NCBI GenBank assembly: GCA_029779535.1
Contig: JAKPAG010000112.1
Coordinates: forward strand, 1-64,000
Source: Pseudomonadota bacterium
GTDB taxonomy: Bacteria > Pseudomonadota > Alphaproteobacteria > Sphingomonadales > Sphingomonadaceae
DNA: 64,000 nucleotides
Reading direction: 5' to 3'
The stretch's first letter is position 1. Each line of letters starts with the position of its first letter. The notes under the pieces were generated by a model. It saw only the letters and a program-made list of their open reading frames with translations. It did no database searches and had not been told where the DNA came from. Positions 52,385-62,778 of the stretch are shown here, one piece after another. The translations under genes and the position numbers were made by a program.

Positions 52385-53247
52385 AGGCTGTAGGACAGCC
52401 CCGCCACGGCAAAGAGCTGGCTCTTGCTGCCGGCGGTGCCGACCAGCGGGCTGCGCGCGAAATCGCCCTGCAGGCGCTTGTAATTGGTCAGCATGAACAG
52501 ACCCCAGCCCTTGCGCGGTTCGCCCGACAGGTCGTGGGTATAGAGCAGCGATCCGCCCACGCTTTTCAGCCCTCCGCCCGTAGGCGTGTAGGCAGGCAGT
52601 GGCATGCCGGGCGCAACGCCATAGTAATAGCGGGCAAAACCCTTGCCGACGATATCCGCCGACACGCCCAGCCGTGCAAAGCCGCGCTGCGATACTGGCG
52701 AATTGAGCGACAGCGCCGGGGTGATTACGTGGCTGCGGTGGGCGCCGGCCACATCGCGCAGCAGGGTCACGTCGAAGTTCAGGCTGGCGGGCGGGATCAG
52801 CACGCCGCGCCGGCTGATCCCGGCAGTCAGCCCAAGTTCCACGGCCGCCTTGCGCGTGCCCAGCGCGGCGACGCGCGGATCGTCGACATCGCCGTTGCGA
52901 TCGAGCCGCAGCTGCGCGACCGGGCCCAGCACCAGCCGGGTCTTCGCCCCCGGCCGATCGGCAATCACGTCGGTATAGAGGTTGAGCCCGCGCATCTGGA
53001 ACTCGATCCCCGAAACGCGCCCTTGCAGGATGCCGCCGGGCTGGAGGCGGTAATCGTTCGACCCTTCATAGTCTGGCGCCGCGCCGAGGCCGAAGCCGAT
53101 GGTCAGCCGGTCGCCGCCGTCATCACGCAGGCCGGCGGGCGGACCGGCGCGTTCGGGCGCTTGGGCCTGGGCCGGGCTGGCGGCCAGTGCAACCGCCAGT
53201 GCGACAGCGGGCAGGGCGGAAGCTGGCAGGACGCGGGAGCTGGGCAT
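52381..53247 (-). CDS. MipA/OmpV family outer membrane protein
   Basis: Signal peptide; LTIGFGLGAAPDYEGSNDYRLQPGGILQGRVSG; C-terminal LFAVAGLSYSL. Confidence 0.88.
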   Translation of the reverse strand: MPSSRVLPASALPAVALAVALAASPAQAQAPERAGPPAGLRDDGGDRLTIGFGLGAAPDYEGSNDYRLQPGGILQGRVSGIEFQMRGLNLYTDVIADRPGAKTRLVLGPVAQLRLDRNGDVDDPRVAALGTRKAAVELGLTAGISRRGVLIPPASLNFDVTLLRDVAGAHRSHVITPALSLNSPVSQRGFARLGVSADIVGKGFARYYYGVAPGMPLPAYTPTGGGLKSVGGSLLYTHDLSGEPRKGWGLFMLTNYKRLQGDFARSPLVGTAGSKSQLFAVAGLSYSL

Positions 53248-53339
53248 GAAATGGCCTTTCAAATCAATCCCCCGAGCAGGAATATCGGCGCGCGGGGGAG
53301 GCGCACAAGTGTACCTAGGGGCAAGGAGCAGGATCGGGC

Positions 53340-54323
53340 ATGACCTACACACTCTACGGGGCGCTCGGTTCGCCCTATTCGATGAAGCTGCGCGCGGTGC
53401 TGCGCTACCGCCGGCTGGTCTACATCTGGCAGGATGGTGCCGCCGCGCGCGAAGCGCTGGCCCAGGTGCGCGCGCCGGTGATCCCGGTGCTGCGCTATCC
53501 CGATGGGCATTACGACAACGATTCGACCCCGGTGATCTATGACCTTGAGGCGCGCCATGCGCAGCGGCGGATCGTGCCCGACGATCCGGCCCAGGCCTTC
53601 ATCGCCCACCTGCTCGAGGATTTCGCCGACGAATGGCTGACCAAGGCGATGTTCGGCTATCGCTGGCTGGAGGAAGTCGACCAGGTGCAAATGAGCCGCT
53701 GGCTGGCCTTCGACAACCTGAAAGGCGGCGGGCTGGCGAACAGCCAGGCCTTTGCCGAGCAGTTCCGCGCGCGCCAAGTGTCACGCATGGCGCTGGTCGG
53801 TTGCACGCGCGAGAATTTCCCGCTGATCGAGACGAGCACCCGCGCGGTGCTGGCCGCGCTGGAAGCCCACGTGGTCAACCGCCACTGCCTGTTCGGCACG
53901 CGGCCCAGCCTGGCCGAATTCGGGATTTACGGCCAGCTGTCGCAGCTCGGCACCGACCCCACCCCGCAGGCGATGATGCGGGCGGACTATCCCTATACCT
54001 ACCGCTGGCTGGCCCATATTGACGACATGAGCGGGGTGGAGGGCGAATGGGAACCGGGCTTTGCCCCGGTCGTGGCGGAGCTGGTCCGGATTGCGGGCGA
54101 AGTCTATGTCCCGTTCCTGCGCGCGAACGAGGCCGCGGCCGAAGCCGGGGCCGAGACGTTCCGGATGGAAGCCATGGGGCTGCCCTATGAACAGGGGGTG
54201 TTCAAGTACCAGCTGAAATGCCTGCGCGAGCTACGCAGCCGCTATGCCGCGCTGGACGGCGCGGCGCGCGCTGCGGTGGACGGCGTGCTGGGGCCAGCCT
54301 GGCTGGCGCTGCTGGCCCCGTGA
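53340..54323 (+). CDS. Glutathione S-transferase family protein
   Basis: YTLYGALGSPYSMKLRAVLRYRRL thioredoxin-fold N-terminus. Confidence 0.87.
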   Translation: MTYTLYGALGSPYSMKLRAVLRYRRLVYIWQDGAAAREALAQVRAPVIPVLRYPDGHYDNDSTPVIYDLEARHAQRRIVPDDPAQAFIAHLLEDFADEWLTKAMFGYRWLEEVDQVQMSRWLAFDNLKGGGLANSQAFAEQFRARQVSRMALVGCTRENFPLIETSTRAVLAALEAHVVNRHCLFGTRPSLAEFGIYGQLSQLGTDPTPQAMMRADYPYTYRWLAHIDDMSGVEGEWEPGFAPVVAELVRIAGEVYVPFLRANEAAAEAGAETFRMEAMGLPYEQGVFKYQLKCLRELRSRYAALDGAARAAVDGVLGPAWLALLAP

Positions 54324-54326
54324 CGC

Positions 54327-56144
54327 TTACTTCGATGCCTTGATCCAGGCGTCGATCTTGCTTTCCAGCACGGACAGCGGCAGCGCGCCGGTGCCCAGCA
54401 CCTGGTTGTGGAATTCGCGGATGTCGAATTTCGCGCCCAGCGCCTTTTCGGCCTTGGCCCGCAGCCGCTGGATGGTCAGTGCCCCGACCTTGTAGGCCAG
54501 CGCCTGGCTGGGAATGGCGATATAGCGTTCGACCTCGGCGGTAGCGTCGGTCTTGCCCATGCTGGAATTGGCCAGCATGTAGGCAATGCCCTGGTCGCGG
54601 GTCCAACCCTTCCAGTGGATCCCGGTATCGACCACCAGCCGCATCGCGCGCAGCATTTCATCGTCCAGCGTACCCATGCGTGACCACGGGTCCTTGTAGA
54701 ACCCCATCTCGTTGCCAAGCGTTTCGGCATAGAGCGCCCAGCCTTCGACATAGGCGGTGTTGCCGCCAAACCGCATGAAGGCGGGCAGTGCCTCGTTTTC
54801 CTGGGCCAGGCTGATCTGGAAATGGTGCCCCGGCGCGCCTTCGTGCAGATACAGCGTCACTTCGCCCGGGGTGGTGCGGCTCGGCAGGTCATAGGCATTG
54901 AAATAGAATGTGCCCGGGCGGCTGCCGTCCGCCGTGCCCTGCTGGTACGAGCCGCCGGCTTCGAACTTCTCGCGGAATTCCTCGTAGGGGCTGATCTTCA
55001 GCGGAGCCTTGGGCAGCACCTTGAACAGGGTGCCAACCTTGGCGTCGACCTGCTTGCCGATGTCGTAATAACGCTGGGTCAGTTCCTCGCGGCTCTTGCG
55101 CTTGAACTGCGGGTCGGTGCGGATGAACTGGAAGAACTCCGGCAGGGTGCCCTTGAAGCCGACCTCTGCCTTGACCTTCTCCATCTCGCCCAGGATTCGC
55201 TTGACCTCGCCAAGCCCCAGCTTGTGCAGGTAGTCGGGCTTCAGCGGCAGGGTCGTGGTGCTTTCGATCTGTTGCAGGTACAGCGCCTTGCCGCCCTTCA
55301 TCTGCGCCAGGCCAAAGGTGTCGCGCGCCTTGGGCAGGTACTGGTCGCGCAGATAATCGCGCAGCCGCTGGTTGGCGGGATAGATCTGTCCGGCTACCAC
55401 CTCGCGGTAGCGCGCGGTCAGGCGGTCCTTGTCGGCCTGGCTGAATTCCGCTGGCAGGTTCTTGATCGGCTCCCAGTAGGGGCTGTCCTCGGGCGCCAGC
55501 TTGAGCTGGGTGTCGAGCTGTTCGATGACGTTGCGGATCGTCATCTTCGTTTCGACCACCCCGCTTGCTTCGCCTTCCTTGAACTTGGCGATCGACCGGT
55601 CGATCAGCTTCACATAGTCGGCGTGCCGCTTGAGGTTGTTCTCGTAGTCCTCGACCGTCTTGAACGGGATCCCGGTGTTGCCGCTGGCCAGCGTCGGGTA
55701 GAACGTGTGAAAGCCGAAGAAGTGGTTGATCGGGCGCACTTCGGTCAACGCAAGGATCTGCGGGGTCAGCCCCTTCAGCGTTTCATGCCGGTCGCGCTTG
55801 AACACGTCATAGGCGATCTGGTCGGTCGGATTGAGGCTTGCGCGGTTGATCCGGCCCAGTTCGGTCAGCTCGTCCTGCGCGGCCTTGCGCTCGGCATCGT
55901 TGTATTCGGGCGTCAGGTAATCGCCCAGCCGGTCGGCATAGCGCATGTCGCCGCGGAACAGCGCGGACAGCGGGTTGCGCTTCAGGCTGGCTTCGTCCGA
56001 AGCGGCGAACAGCGCGAACAGGCGGTCGTGTTCGCTCTGAATGGTAGCGACAGGAGGGGCGGCCTCGGCCAGCGCGGGGGCGGCGTTGAGGCCAGCGGTG
56101 CCGGCCAGCAGCGCGGCGGCGAAAAACGAGCGAAGCGTGGTCAT
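54327..56144 (-). CDS. DUF885 family (M32-like) secreted protein
   Basis: LHEGAPGHHFQISLAQE (HExxH-like HEGAPGHH); MTTLRSFFAAALLAGTAGLNAAPALAEA signal peptide. Confidence 0.92.
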   Translation of the reverse strand: MTTLRSFFAAALLAGTAGLNAAPALAEAAPPVATIQSEHDRLFALFAASDEASLKRNPLSALFRGDMRYADRLGDYLTPEYNDAERKAAQDELTELGRINRASLNPTDQIAYDVFKRDRHETLKGLTPQILALTEVRPINHFFGFHTFYPTLASGNTGIPFKTVEDYENNLKRHADYVKLIDRSIAKFKEGEASGVVETKMTIRNVIEQLDTQLKLAPEDSPYWEPIKNLPAEFSQADKDRLTARYREVVAGQIYPANQRLRDYLRDQYLPKARDTFGLAQMKGGKALYLQQIESTTTLPLKPDYLHKLGLGEVKRILGEMEKVKAEVGFKGTLPEFFQFIRTDPQFKRKSREELTQRYYDIGKQVDAKVGTLFKVLPKAPLKISPYEEFREKFEAGGSYQQGTADGSRPGTFYFNAYDLPSRTTPGEVTLYLHEGAPGHHFQISLAQENEALPAFMRFGGNTAYVEGWALYAETLGNEMGFYKDPWSRMGTLDDEMLRAMRLVVDTGIHWKGWTRDQGIAYMLANSSMGKTDATAEVERYIAIPSQALAYKVGALTIQRLRAKAEKALGAKFDIREFHNQVLGTGALPLSVLESKIDAWIKASK

Positions 56145-56187
56145 CGGGCGGGTTCCTTCAGGGCGCGAGCAGTCAAGCTGTATTGAT

Positions 56188-56216
56188 GATATAATACACC
56201 AACCAGATCCGCTCAA
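56188..56216 (-). promoter_or_regulatory. Putative sigma-70 type promoter of the DUF885 gene
   Basis: Reverse strand TTGAGC-N17-TATATC. Confidence 0.4.
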
Positions 56217-56510
56217 GCCCTTGATTTTACCGCGTCCGGGGCCAAGCCCCGCTCGACCAACGGCGCGCGGGCTTCGACCGGCGGGGCGCGATCAGGGCGG
56301 CAGCCCCGGGGGAACTTTCCCGGCGGGGACATCGTCGAGGCCGCTGGCCCCGCCGCGTACTTTCCAGGCGGACGTCCTTCGGCGTTCCCCCGGATTTTTA
56401 TGTGGCATGTCCGGTGGTTCATCCCGGCGCAATGCTTGAAGCGCGAAGGGTTAACGGGCAAAAGGAGCGTATTCGCCGGGGCGGACCGTCCCGGCCAAGG
56501 GAGCTTGAGA

Positions 56511-57941
56511 ATGATGATGCGGGGCAAGATGATTCGGGCATGGAGCGCAGGGCTGGTCGGCATGGCCACGCTGCTGGCCGCCGGCACCCCGGCCAGCGGC
56601 GCGCAGGCTCCGGCCCAGCCGGGCAAGGCGCCTGAAAGCATCCTGCCGGTGCCACAGGCCAGCCCGACGCCTGCGCCTGCGCCTGGTCCGGTCCCCGCCC
56701 CGGCCGCCAGCCCCGTGCCGGCGGTGCCGGGCGCCCCCGTGGTCGCGCCGCCTGCCGCGCCTGTGCTCGATCCAGTGATGAACTGGACCCTGGCCGATGC
56801 CCAGGCCCTGCTGGGCGTGATCACGGCAGTGGACGAAGAGGGCCTGATTCCGGCGGACTACCAGCCCGATGCGCTGCGCGCCGCGATTGCGGCGGGGGCG
56901 GGCGCGGCGCTTGACGCCCAGGCTAGCCGGTCCTTTACCTGGCTGGTCGAAGACATGCGCGATGGCCGCACCCGCATGGATTCGCGCCAACAGTGGTTCG
57001 TGGTCGATCCGGACGTGGACCTGAACCCGACCGCCCAGGTGATGACCCAGGCGCTCGCCAGCCACGACATCGCCGGCGCGATTGCGGCGCTGGCGCCGAC
57101 CCATCCCGATTACCGCGCGCTCAAGGCCGCGCTGGCCGCCACGCTCAAGGCGGACAAGACCGCCCGCAACCTGATCCGCGTCAACCTCGATCGCTGGCGC
57201 TGGCTGCCGCGCGACATGGGCAAGTACTACCTGCTGACCAACCTGCCCGAATTCCAGCTGCGCCTGACGGTCGATAACTCGATCATCCGGTCCTACCGCA
57301 CGGTCATCGGCAGGCCGGGCAAGACCCAGACCCCGAACCTGGCCGAGCAGGTCGAAGCCGTGGTGTTCAACCCGACCTGGACCGTGCCGCAGTCGATCGT
57401 GAAGGGCGAAGGCCTGGGCGCGCGGTTGCTGGCCAATCCGGCGTCGGCCGTGCGGCAGGGGTACAAGGTGACCAAGGCCAAGGACGGCACGATCAACGTG
57501 GTGCAGCAGCCGGGCGACAACAATTCGCTCGGGCGGATGAAGATCGACATGCCGAACGAACATGCGATCTACCTGCACGACACCCCGTCCAAGGCGCTGT
57601 TCAACACGCCGGTGCGCGCCTACAGCCATGGCTGCGTGCGAACCGAACGCGCGGTGGAACTGGGCATGACCATGGCCATCCTGGGGGCGGGGATCACGCC
57701 GGAGCAGGCCGCCAACATCAGCTTGTCGGGCAAGTATACCCGCGTCTTGATGACCAAGACTTTCCCGGTCTACCTGACCTATTTCACCATGGCGACGGAC
57801 ATCTCGGGCAAGCTGGGCAAGTTTGCCGATGTCTACGGCCGCGACGTGCCGGTGCTGGCCAGTTTTGCGGCGCCGCGCGCGCCGTGGGACGGCAAGCGCA
57901 AGAGCAGCGAAGCGGTGGTGAAGCTGGACAACCCGCTTTAG
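56511..57941 (+). CDS. L,D-transpeptidase (YcbB-like)
   Basis: AYSHGCVRTERAVELG catalytic motif; HDTPSKALFN; signal peptide. Confidence 0.92.
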   Translation: MMMRGKMIRAWSAGLVGMATLLAAGTPASGAQAPAQPGKAPESILPVPQASPTPAPAPGPVPAPAASPVPAVPGAPVVAPPAAPVLDPVMNWTLADAQALLGVITAVDEEGLIPADYQPDALRAAIAAGAGAALDAQASRSFTWLVEDMRDGRTRMDSRQQWFVVDPDVDLNPTAQVMTQALASHDIAGAIAALAPTHPDYRALKAALAATLKADKTARNLIRVNLDRWRWLPRDMGKYYLLTNLPEFQLRLTVDNSIIRSYRTVIGRPGKTQTPNLAEQVEAVVFNPTWTVPQSIVKGEGLGARLLANPASAVRQGYKVTKAKDGTINVVQQPGDNNSLGRMKIDMPNEHAIYLHDTPSKALFNTPVRAYSHGCVRTERAVELGMTMAILGAGITPEQAANISLSGKYTRVLMTKTFPVYLTYFTMATDISGKLGKFADVYGRDVPVLASFAAPRAPWDGKRKSSEAVVKLDNPL

Positions 57942-58339
57942 CCGGCGGGCCGCCCCAGGCATTCCAGCAGGTGCACGATCTCGCCGGGGCGCAGGGTGGT
58001 TTCGCCTCGGCGCCAGGCGCGGATGATGCGGAAATCGCCGCGGTTCTCGATGGCCACCGTGGTGTGGCGCGCGGTGTTGACCAGTTCCCTGGGGGCCGGG
58101 CCGAACAGCGGGCGCCCGGGTTCCGTCAGAACCAGCCCGTCCTGACGTGGATCAAGCAGGCAGGCGCGCAGATCGGCCTCGGGTCGATAGGAGTGATCGC
58201 GCAGCAGCAGGCGTTGCTCGGCCCGGTCACGGCGCTGGGCATCCTGGCCGATTGCCACCAGCAGCGCCATCAGCGCGGTCATCACGACGATCATGCCGCC
58301 CAGGACCAGCCGCCGGGCCAGCATCGCCGGTTGGCTCAA
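57938..58339 (-). CDS. Hypothetical membrane-anchored protein
   Basis: MSQPAMLARRLVLGGMIVVMTALMALLVAIG TM segment; 4-bp overlap with upstream LDT gene. Confidence 0.65.
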   Translation of the reverse strand: MSQPAMLARRLVLGGMIVVMTALMALLVAIGQDAQRRDRAEQRLLLRDHSYRPEADLRACLLDPRQDGLVLTEPGRPLFGPAPRELVNTARHTTVAIENRGDFRIIRAWRRGETTLRPGEIVHLLECLGRPAG

Positions 58340-59049
58340 GCCAGGTCGATCCGGTCAGCGTAGAGCAGGCGCCCGCCCGAAAGGTGCCACAGGGCTTCGT
58401 TGAACTGGTCGGGCGACATGGCAAAGCAGCCTTCGCTGCGCCCCAGCTTGCCGAACCGGGCGATGTGGCTGGGCGCCGCATAGGCGGCCGGATGCATCAC
58501 GATCGCCCGGTCAAGTGCCAGTGAGTTATCCGGGTCCAGCCCTTCAAGCCGGATCGAGGTGCCGTACTTGCCCTTGTACCATTCGCAGGTGAGATAGGCC
58601 CCCCGCGAGGTCGCCTCTGATCCCGGCACGTTGGAAAAGGCCTGCAGGAAGCCGCTGTGCGCCGGATCCGAGCCGCGCCCGTGGGCGACCAGGAAGCTGC
58701 GGATCTGCCCGGATTCCAGATTGACGAAGTGGAACCGCGGCAGGGTGCTGGGCCGGGCAAAATCGGCAATACCGACAATGTCGTGCCGCCACACGGTATT
58801 GCCCGCGCGGCCCAGTTCACGCTTGGCGATTTCAACCAGCTTGCGGTCATAGGCGGGGTTGGGCACCACTGCCGTGGGCAGGGCCGGTTCCACCGGGGCC
58901 GGCGGCAGCGGCGCATCGCCGGTCAGCCCGAAGGCATTGTCGAAATCGTCGTTCAGCGATTGAGCCAGGGCGCGTGCCGGCAGCGCGAGCATCGCGCCCG
59001 CGGCCAATCCGCCCTTGATCAGATCACGCCTGTTCACGCCCGACTTCAT
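58336..59049 (-). CDS. Murein L,D-transpeptidase catalytic-domain family protein, Tat signal
   Basis: MKSGVNRRDLIKGGLAAGAMLALPARALA; SEGCFAMSPDQF. Confidence 0.87.
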   Translation of the reverse strand: MKSGVNRRDLIKGGLAAGAMLALPARALAQSLNDDFDNAFGLTGDAPLPPAPVEPALPTAVVPNPAYDRKLVEIAKRELGRAGNTVWRHDIVGIADFARPSTLPRFHFVNLESGQIRSFLVAHGRGSDPAHSGFLQAFSNVPGSEATSRGAYLTCEWYKGKYGTSIRLEGLDPDNSLALDRAIVMHPAAYAAPSHIARFGKLGRSEGCFAMSPDQFNEALWHLSGGRLLYADRIDLA

Positions 59050-59103
59050 ATCACCCTGTGGATAAAGCATCCGTGAACGAATCGCCAAGAGGGAATCGGC
59101 CGA

Positions 59104-59589
59104 TCAGCGCGCAGCCGCGCCAAGTTGCCGCAAGGCGTCGCCATCGACCCGCATCACGGTCCATTCGTCCATCGCCCGCGCGCCCAGCGACCTGTAGAAC
59201 CCGATCGCCGGTTCGTTCCAGTCGAGCACCGACCATTCCAGCCGGGCGCAGTCGCGTTCCACCGCCAGCGCGGCAAGGTGGGACAGCAATGCCTTGCCCA
59301 GGCCGCTGCCGCGCGCCTCGGGTCGGACGAACAGGTCCTCCAGATAGATCCCGGGCTTGCCCTCGAAGGTCGAGAAGTTGTGAAAGAACAGCGCAAAGCC
59401 CTGCGCCGCGCCGTCAATCTCGCCAATCACCACTTCGGCATAGGGACGCGGCCCGAACAGCTTGGCGCGCAGCGTGGCTTCATCGAACCGCACTTCGTGC
59501 AGCAGCTTTTCATAGTCCGCCAGCGCGCGGATCAGGTCCGCGATCAGCGGCAGGTCGGCCGCAGTCGCCGGGCGAATGGTCAGGGTCAT
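59104..59589 (-). CDS. GNAT family N-acetyltransferase
   Basis: MTLTIRPATAADLPLIADLIRALADYE; LEDLFVRPEARGSGLGKALLSHLA. Confidence 0.93.
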   Translation of the reverse strand: MTLTIRPATAADLPLIADLIRALADYEKLLHEVRFDEATLRAKLFGPRPYAEVVIGEIDGAAQGFALFFHNFSTFEGKPGIYLEDLFVRPEARGSGLGKALLSHLAALAVERDCARLEWSVLDWNEPAIGFYRSLGARAMDEWTVMRVDGDALRQLGAAAR

Positions 59590-60485
59590 CGCTTCATCCT
59601 CTTGGTCAATTGCGGCCACATCACGCCCAGCGCCAGTCCGGCCATAACCAGCAGGAATGCCAGGATCTTCCAAGGCGGCAGGTCTTCGCGCAGCAGCAGA
59701 GCCGATGCGCCCATGCCGAACACTGGCACCAGCAGCGCCAGCGGGGCGACGCTGGCGGCGGGGTGGCGGTGCAGCAGCCAGCCCCAGGCGCCATAGCCGA
59801 ACATGGTGTTGCCAACCGATTGCCACAGCACGGCGGCCCAGGTCTTGGCATCGGCGGCTTCAACCCCGGTGCGGATCGCCGGCCAGCCTTCGCTCAGCAC
59901 GGCCAGGCCGAGCAGCGGCGGCACCGCGAACAGGCTGGACCACACGACATAGGCCAGCATGTTGACCGGCCCCGCCGCGCGGCTGGTCATGTTGCCCAGC
60001 GCCCAGCACAGCGCCGCCAGCACCACCAGGCCCAGACCCAGCGGGGTGGCGGTGGCATCGGTGTGCACCGCGATCACGGCCAGCCCGGCCACGGCCAGGC
60101 CCAGTGCGGCCAGTTGCCAGCGGGCCAGCCGCTCGCCCGTGAGTCGCATCGACAGGCCGATCGTGAAGAAGACCTGGACCTGCACCACCAGCGAGGCGAG
60201 GCCCGGCGTGATGTCGGCCCGCATCGCGGTGAACAGCAGCCCGAACTGTCCGGCCCCGATCAGCACGCCATAGGTGGCCAGGTTCCGCCAGGGCACCTGC
60301 GGGCGCTTCAGCACCAGGGCGAGCGGGAAGAAGGCAAAGGCAAAGCGCAAGGTGGCCAGCGTGAGCGGCGGCAGGTGCGCCAGGGCCAGCTTGATCACCA
60401 CGAAATTGGTGCCCCACACCGCCATGACGGCCAGCGCCAGCAGCAGGTGCAGCGGCGGCAGGGCATGATGGGCGGGGCGATTCAT
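59586..60485 (-). CDS. EamA/DMT family transporter
   Basis: LLLALAVMAVWGTNFVVIKLALAHLPPLTLATLRF. Confidence 0.92.
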   Translation of the reverse strand: MNRPAHHALPPLHLLLALAVMAVWGTNFVVIKLALAHLPPLTLATLRFAFAFFPLALVLKRPQVPWRNLATYGVLIGAGQFGLLFTAMRADITPGLASLVVQVQVFFTIGLSMRLTGERLARWQLAALGLAVAGLAVIAVHTDATATPLGLGLVVLAALCWALGNMTSRAAGPVNMLAYVVWSSLFAVPPLLGLAVLSEGWPAIRTGVEAADAKTWAAVLWQSVGNTMFGYGAWGWLLHRHPAASVAPLALLVPVFGMGASALLLREDLPPWKILAFLLVMAGLALGVMWPQLTKRMKR

Positions 60486-60516
60486 CGCCCGTCCCTAGCG
60501 GTTACAGGCGCGCCTG

Positions 60517-61038
60517 TCAGCGGGGCTGGATCAGCATCCGGTCACCCTGCAGAGTGACGTGGCCCATGCGCCGCAGCACGTTCTGGCCCAGCAGGTCCAC
60601 CCCCAGGCCCTGGACCACCACGGCTTCGACATTGCGCAATTCGCTGTCGCCCAGCCGCAAGGTATCGATCATCACCGGTGCGCCATAGCCGGTGCCGGAG
60701 GCGGTCTGCATGATCGGCTGGAACGCATCGGCGGCGGGGGCGATGCCGATCGCCTCGGCGCTGTCCTCGGTCAGGGCGACGATATCCGCCCCGGTATCGA
60801 CCAGGAACCGCACCGGCTGGCCGTTGACTTCGGCGGCAAGGTGGAACTGGCCGCTGCTGCCGCGCTTCAGCACCAATGCGCCCTCGGGCGCGGGGGATGG
60901 GCTGGCCTCGGCCTGTGCCGGCGCGGTGCTTGCGGCCTTCGGAGAGGCCGTGCCGGCCGGGGCCGCTCGCCCGATCAGGCCGGCTGCGCCCAGCATCAGA
61001 AGGGTTGCGCCAAAGGCAATGGCAAGCAGGCGGTACAT
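60517..61038 (-). CDS. Retropepsin-like aspartic protease family protein
   Basis: VRFLVDTGADIVALTEDSAEAIGI; VDLLGQNVLRRMG. Confidence 0.88.
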   Translation of the reverse strand: MYRLLAIAFGATLLMLGAAGLIGRAAPAGTASPKAASTAPAQAEASPSPAPEGALVLKRGSSGQFHLAAEVNGQPVRFLVDTGADIVALTEDSAEAIGIAPAADAFQPIMQTASGTGYGAPVMIDTLRLGDSELRNVEAVVVQGLGVDLLGQNVLRRMGHVTLQGDRMLIQPR

Positions 61039-61082
61039 GCCGCCGGTCCTACGCCCAAGGTCTTACCGTTTCGCCAATGGCG

Positions 61083-62192
61083 CTATTGCCTGGTGGCGGC
61101 TTCCAGTTCGGCGGCCTTGGCTTCGACCAGCGCGACGATGTGATCGAGCATTTCCTCGCTCTGCACGTGGTGGTCGGTCACGCCCGAGAGGTAGACCATG
61201 TGCTTGCCGTTGCCGCCCCCGGTCAGGCCGATGTCGGTCTCGCGCGCCTCGCCCGGGCCATTGACCACGCAGCCCAGCACCGACAGCGACAGCGGCGTCT
61301 TGATGTGGCTGAGGCGTTGTTCCAGCGCCTCGACCGTGCGGATCACGTCAAAGCCCTGGCGCGCGCAGCTGGGGCACGAGACGATCCGCACCCCGCGGGT
61401 GCGCAGGCCCAGCGCCTTGAGGATCTCGAAGCCGATCCGCACTTCCTCTTCAGGTTCGGCCGAAAGCGAGACGCGGATCGTATCGCCGATCCCCGCCCAC
61501 AGCAGATTGCCGATGCCGATCGCGCTTTTCACCGTGCCGCCGATCAGGCCGCCGGCTTCGGTGATGCCCAGGTGCAGCGGGCAATCGACCGCTTCGGCCA
61601 GGCCCATGTAGGCGCTGACCGCCAGGAACACGTCGCTGGCCTTCACCGCCACCTTGTATTCGTGGAAATCATGGTCCTGCAGCAGCTTGATATGATCTAG
61701 CGCGCTTTCGACCAGGGCTTCCGGGCAAGGCTCGCCGTACTTTTCCAGCAGGTCCTTTTCCAGGCTGCCGGCGTTGACGCCGATGCGGATCGCGCAGCCA
61801 TTGGCCTTGGCGGCGCGGACCACTTCGGCGACGCGGTCGCTGGAACCGATGTTGCCGGGATTGATCCGCAGGCAGGCCGCGCCCGCATCGGCGGCTTCCA
61901 GCGCGCGCTTGTAGTGGAAATGGATATCCGCGATCAGCGGGACGTGCGCGGCCTTGGCGATCTGGCGAAAGGCGCGGGTGCTGTCCTCGTCCGGGCAGGA
62001 CACGCGGATCAGGTCGGCCCCGGCATCCTCGCAGCGGCGGATCTGGTCGATCGTTGCCACCGGATCGCTGGTCAGGGTGTTGGTCATGGTCTGCACGGTG
62101 ATCGGCGCATCGCCGCCCACCGGCACGTTACCGACCATGATCTGACGCGATGTGCGGCGCGTGATGTCGCGCCAGGGCCTGATGGATGACAT
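61083..62192 (-). CDS. ispG: 4-hydroxy-3-methylbut-2-en-1-yl diphosphate synthase
   Basis: [59 protein letters not shown]. Confidence 0.96.
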   Translation of the reverse strand: MSSIRPWRDITRRTSRQIMVGNVPVGGDAPITVQTMTNTLTSDPVATIDQIRRCEDAGADLIRVSCPDEDSTRAFRQIAKAAHVPLIADIHFHYKRALEAADAGAACLRINPGNIGSSDRVAEVVRAAKANGCAIRIGVNAGSLEKDLLEKYGEPCPEALVESALDHIKLLQDHDFHEYKVAVKASDVFLAVSAYMGLAEAVDCPLHLGITEAGGLIGGTVKSAIGIGNLLWAGIGDTIRVSLSAEPEEEVRIGFEILKALGLRTRGVRIVSCPSCARQGFDVIRTVEALEQRLSHIKTPLSLSVLGCVVNGPGEARETDIGLTGGGNGKHMVYLSGVTDHHVQSEEMLDHIVALVEAKAAELEAATRQ

Positions 62193-62210
62193 GGCGCGCG
62201 ATATAGGGGC

Positions 62211-62753
62211 TTAGAGCATCCGTGCGAAGAGGAATTCCGGATCGATGTGATCGCCCACCCGGAAGGTGATGTCCGCGACCTTGCCGAACCCATAGCGGCG
62301 GTAGAAGCGGTGCGCCCCGTCGTTGTAGGCATAGACGGAGATCTGCGCCTCGTCCGCGCCGTGCGCTGCGAACTGCTCCATCGCCCAGTCCATCAGCGCC
62401 TTGCCGATCCCGCCCCCGGTGGCGTCGGCGGCGGTGTAGAGCTGCTTGAGCTCCATCACCCTGGTCCCGCGCGCGTGCTCGGGAAAGCCGCAGGTCAGCC
62501 CGATCTTGCAATAGCCGACCAGCTTGCCATCGCGCTCGGCCAGGCGGTAGACCCGCGCGGGATTGGCCAGTTCCGCGGCGATTGCCGCTTCGGACAGGCT
62601 TTCGGCCAGGAACGCGTCAAGGTTGGCCTGGCTGTAGAGGTGCCCGAACTTGGCAACGAAGCTGTCGGTCGCCAGGCGCGACAGGGCGGTAATGTCTGCT
62701 TCGCAGGCCTGGCGCAGGATCAGGTTGGCGTTAGCGATCGCGGGTTTCGTCAT
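62211..62753 (-). CDS. GNAT family N-acetyltransferase
   Basis: ELKQLYTAADATGGGIGKALMDWAMEQF; VYAYNDGAHRFYRRYGF. Confidence 0.92.
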   Translation of the reverse strand: MTKPAIANANLILRQACEADITALSRLATDSFVAKFGHLYSQANLDAFLAESLSEAAIAAELANPARVYRLAERDGKLVGYCKIGLTCGFPEHARGTRVMELKQLYTAADATGGGIGKALMDWAMEQFAAHGADEAQISVYAYNDGAHRFYRRYGFGKVADITFRVGDHIDPEFLFARML

Positions 62754-62778
62754 CGCGCGGTCATGCTATGCGGGGGCG

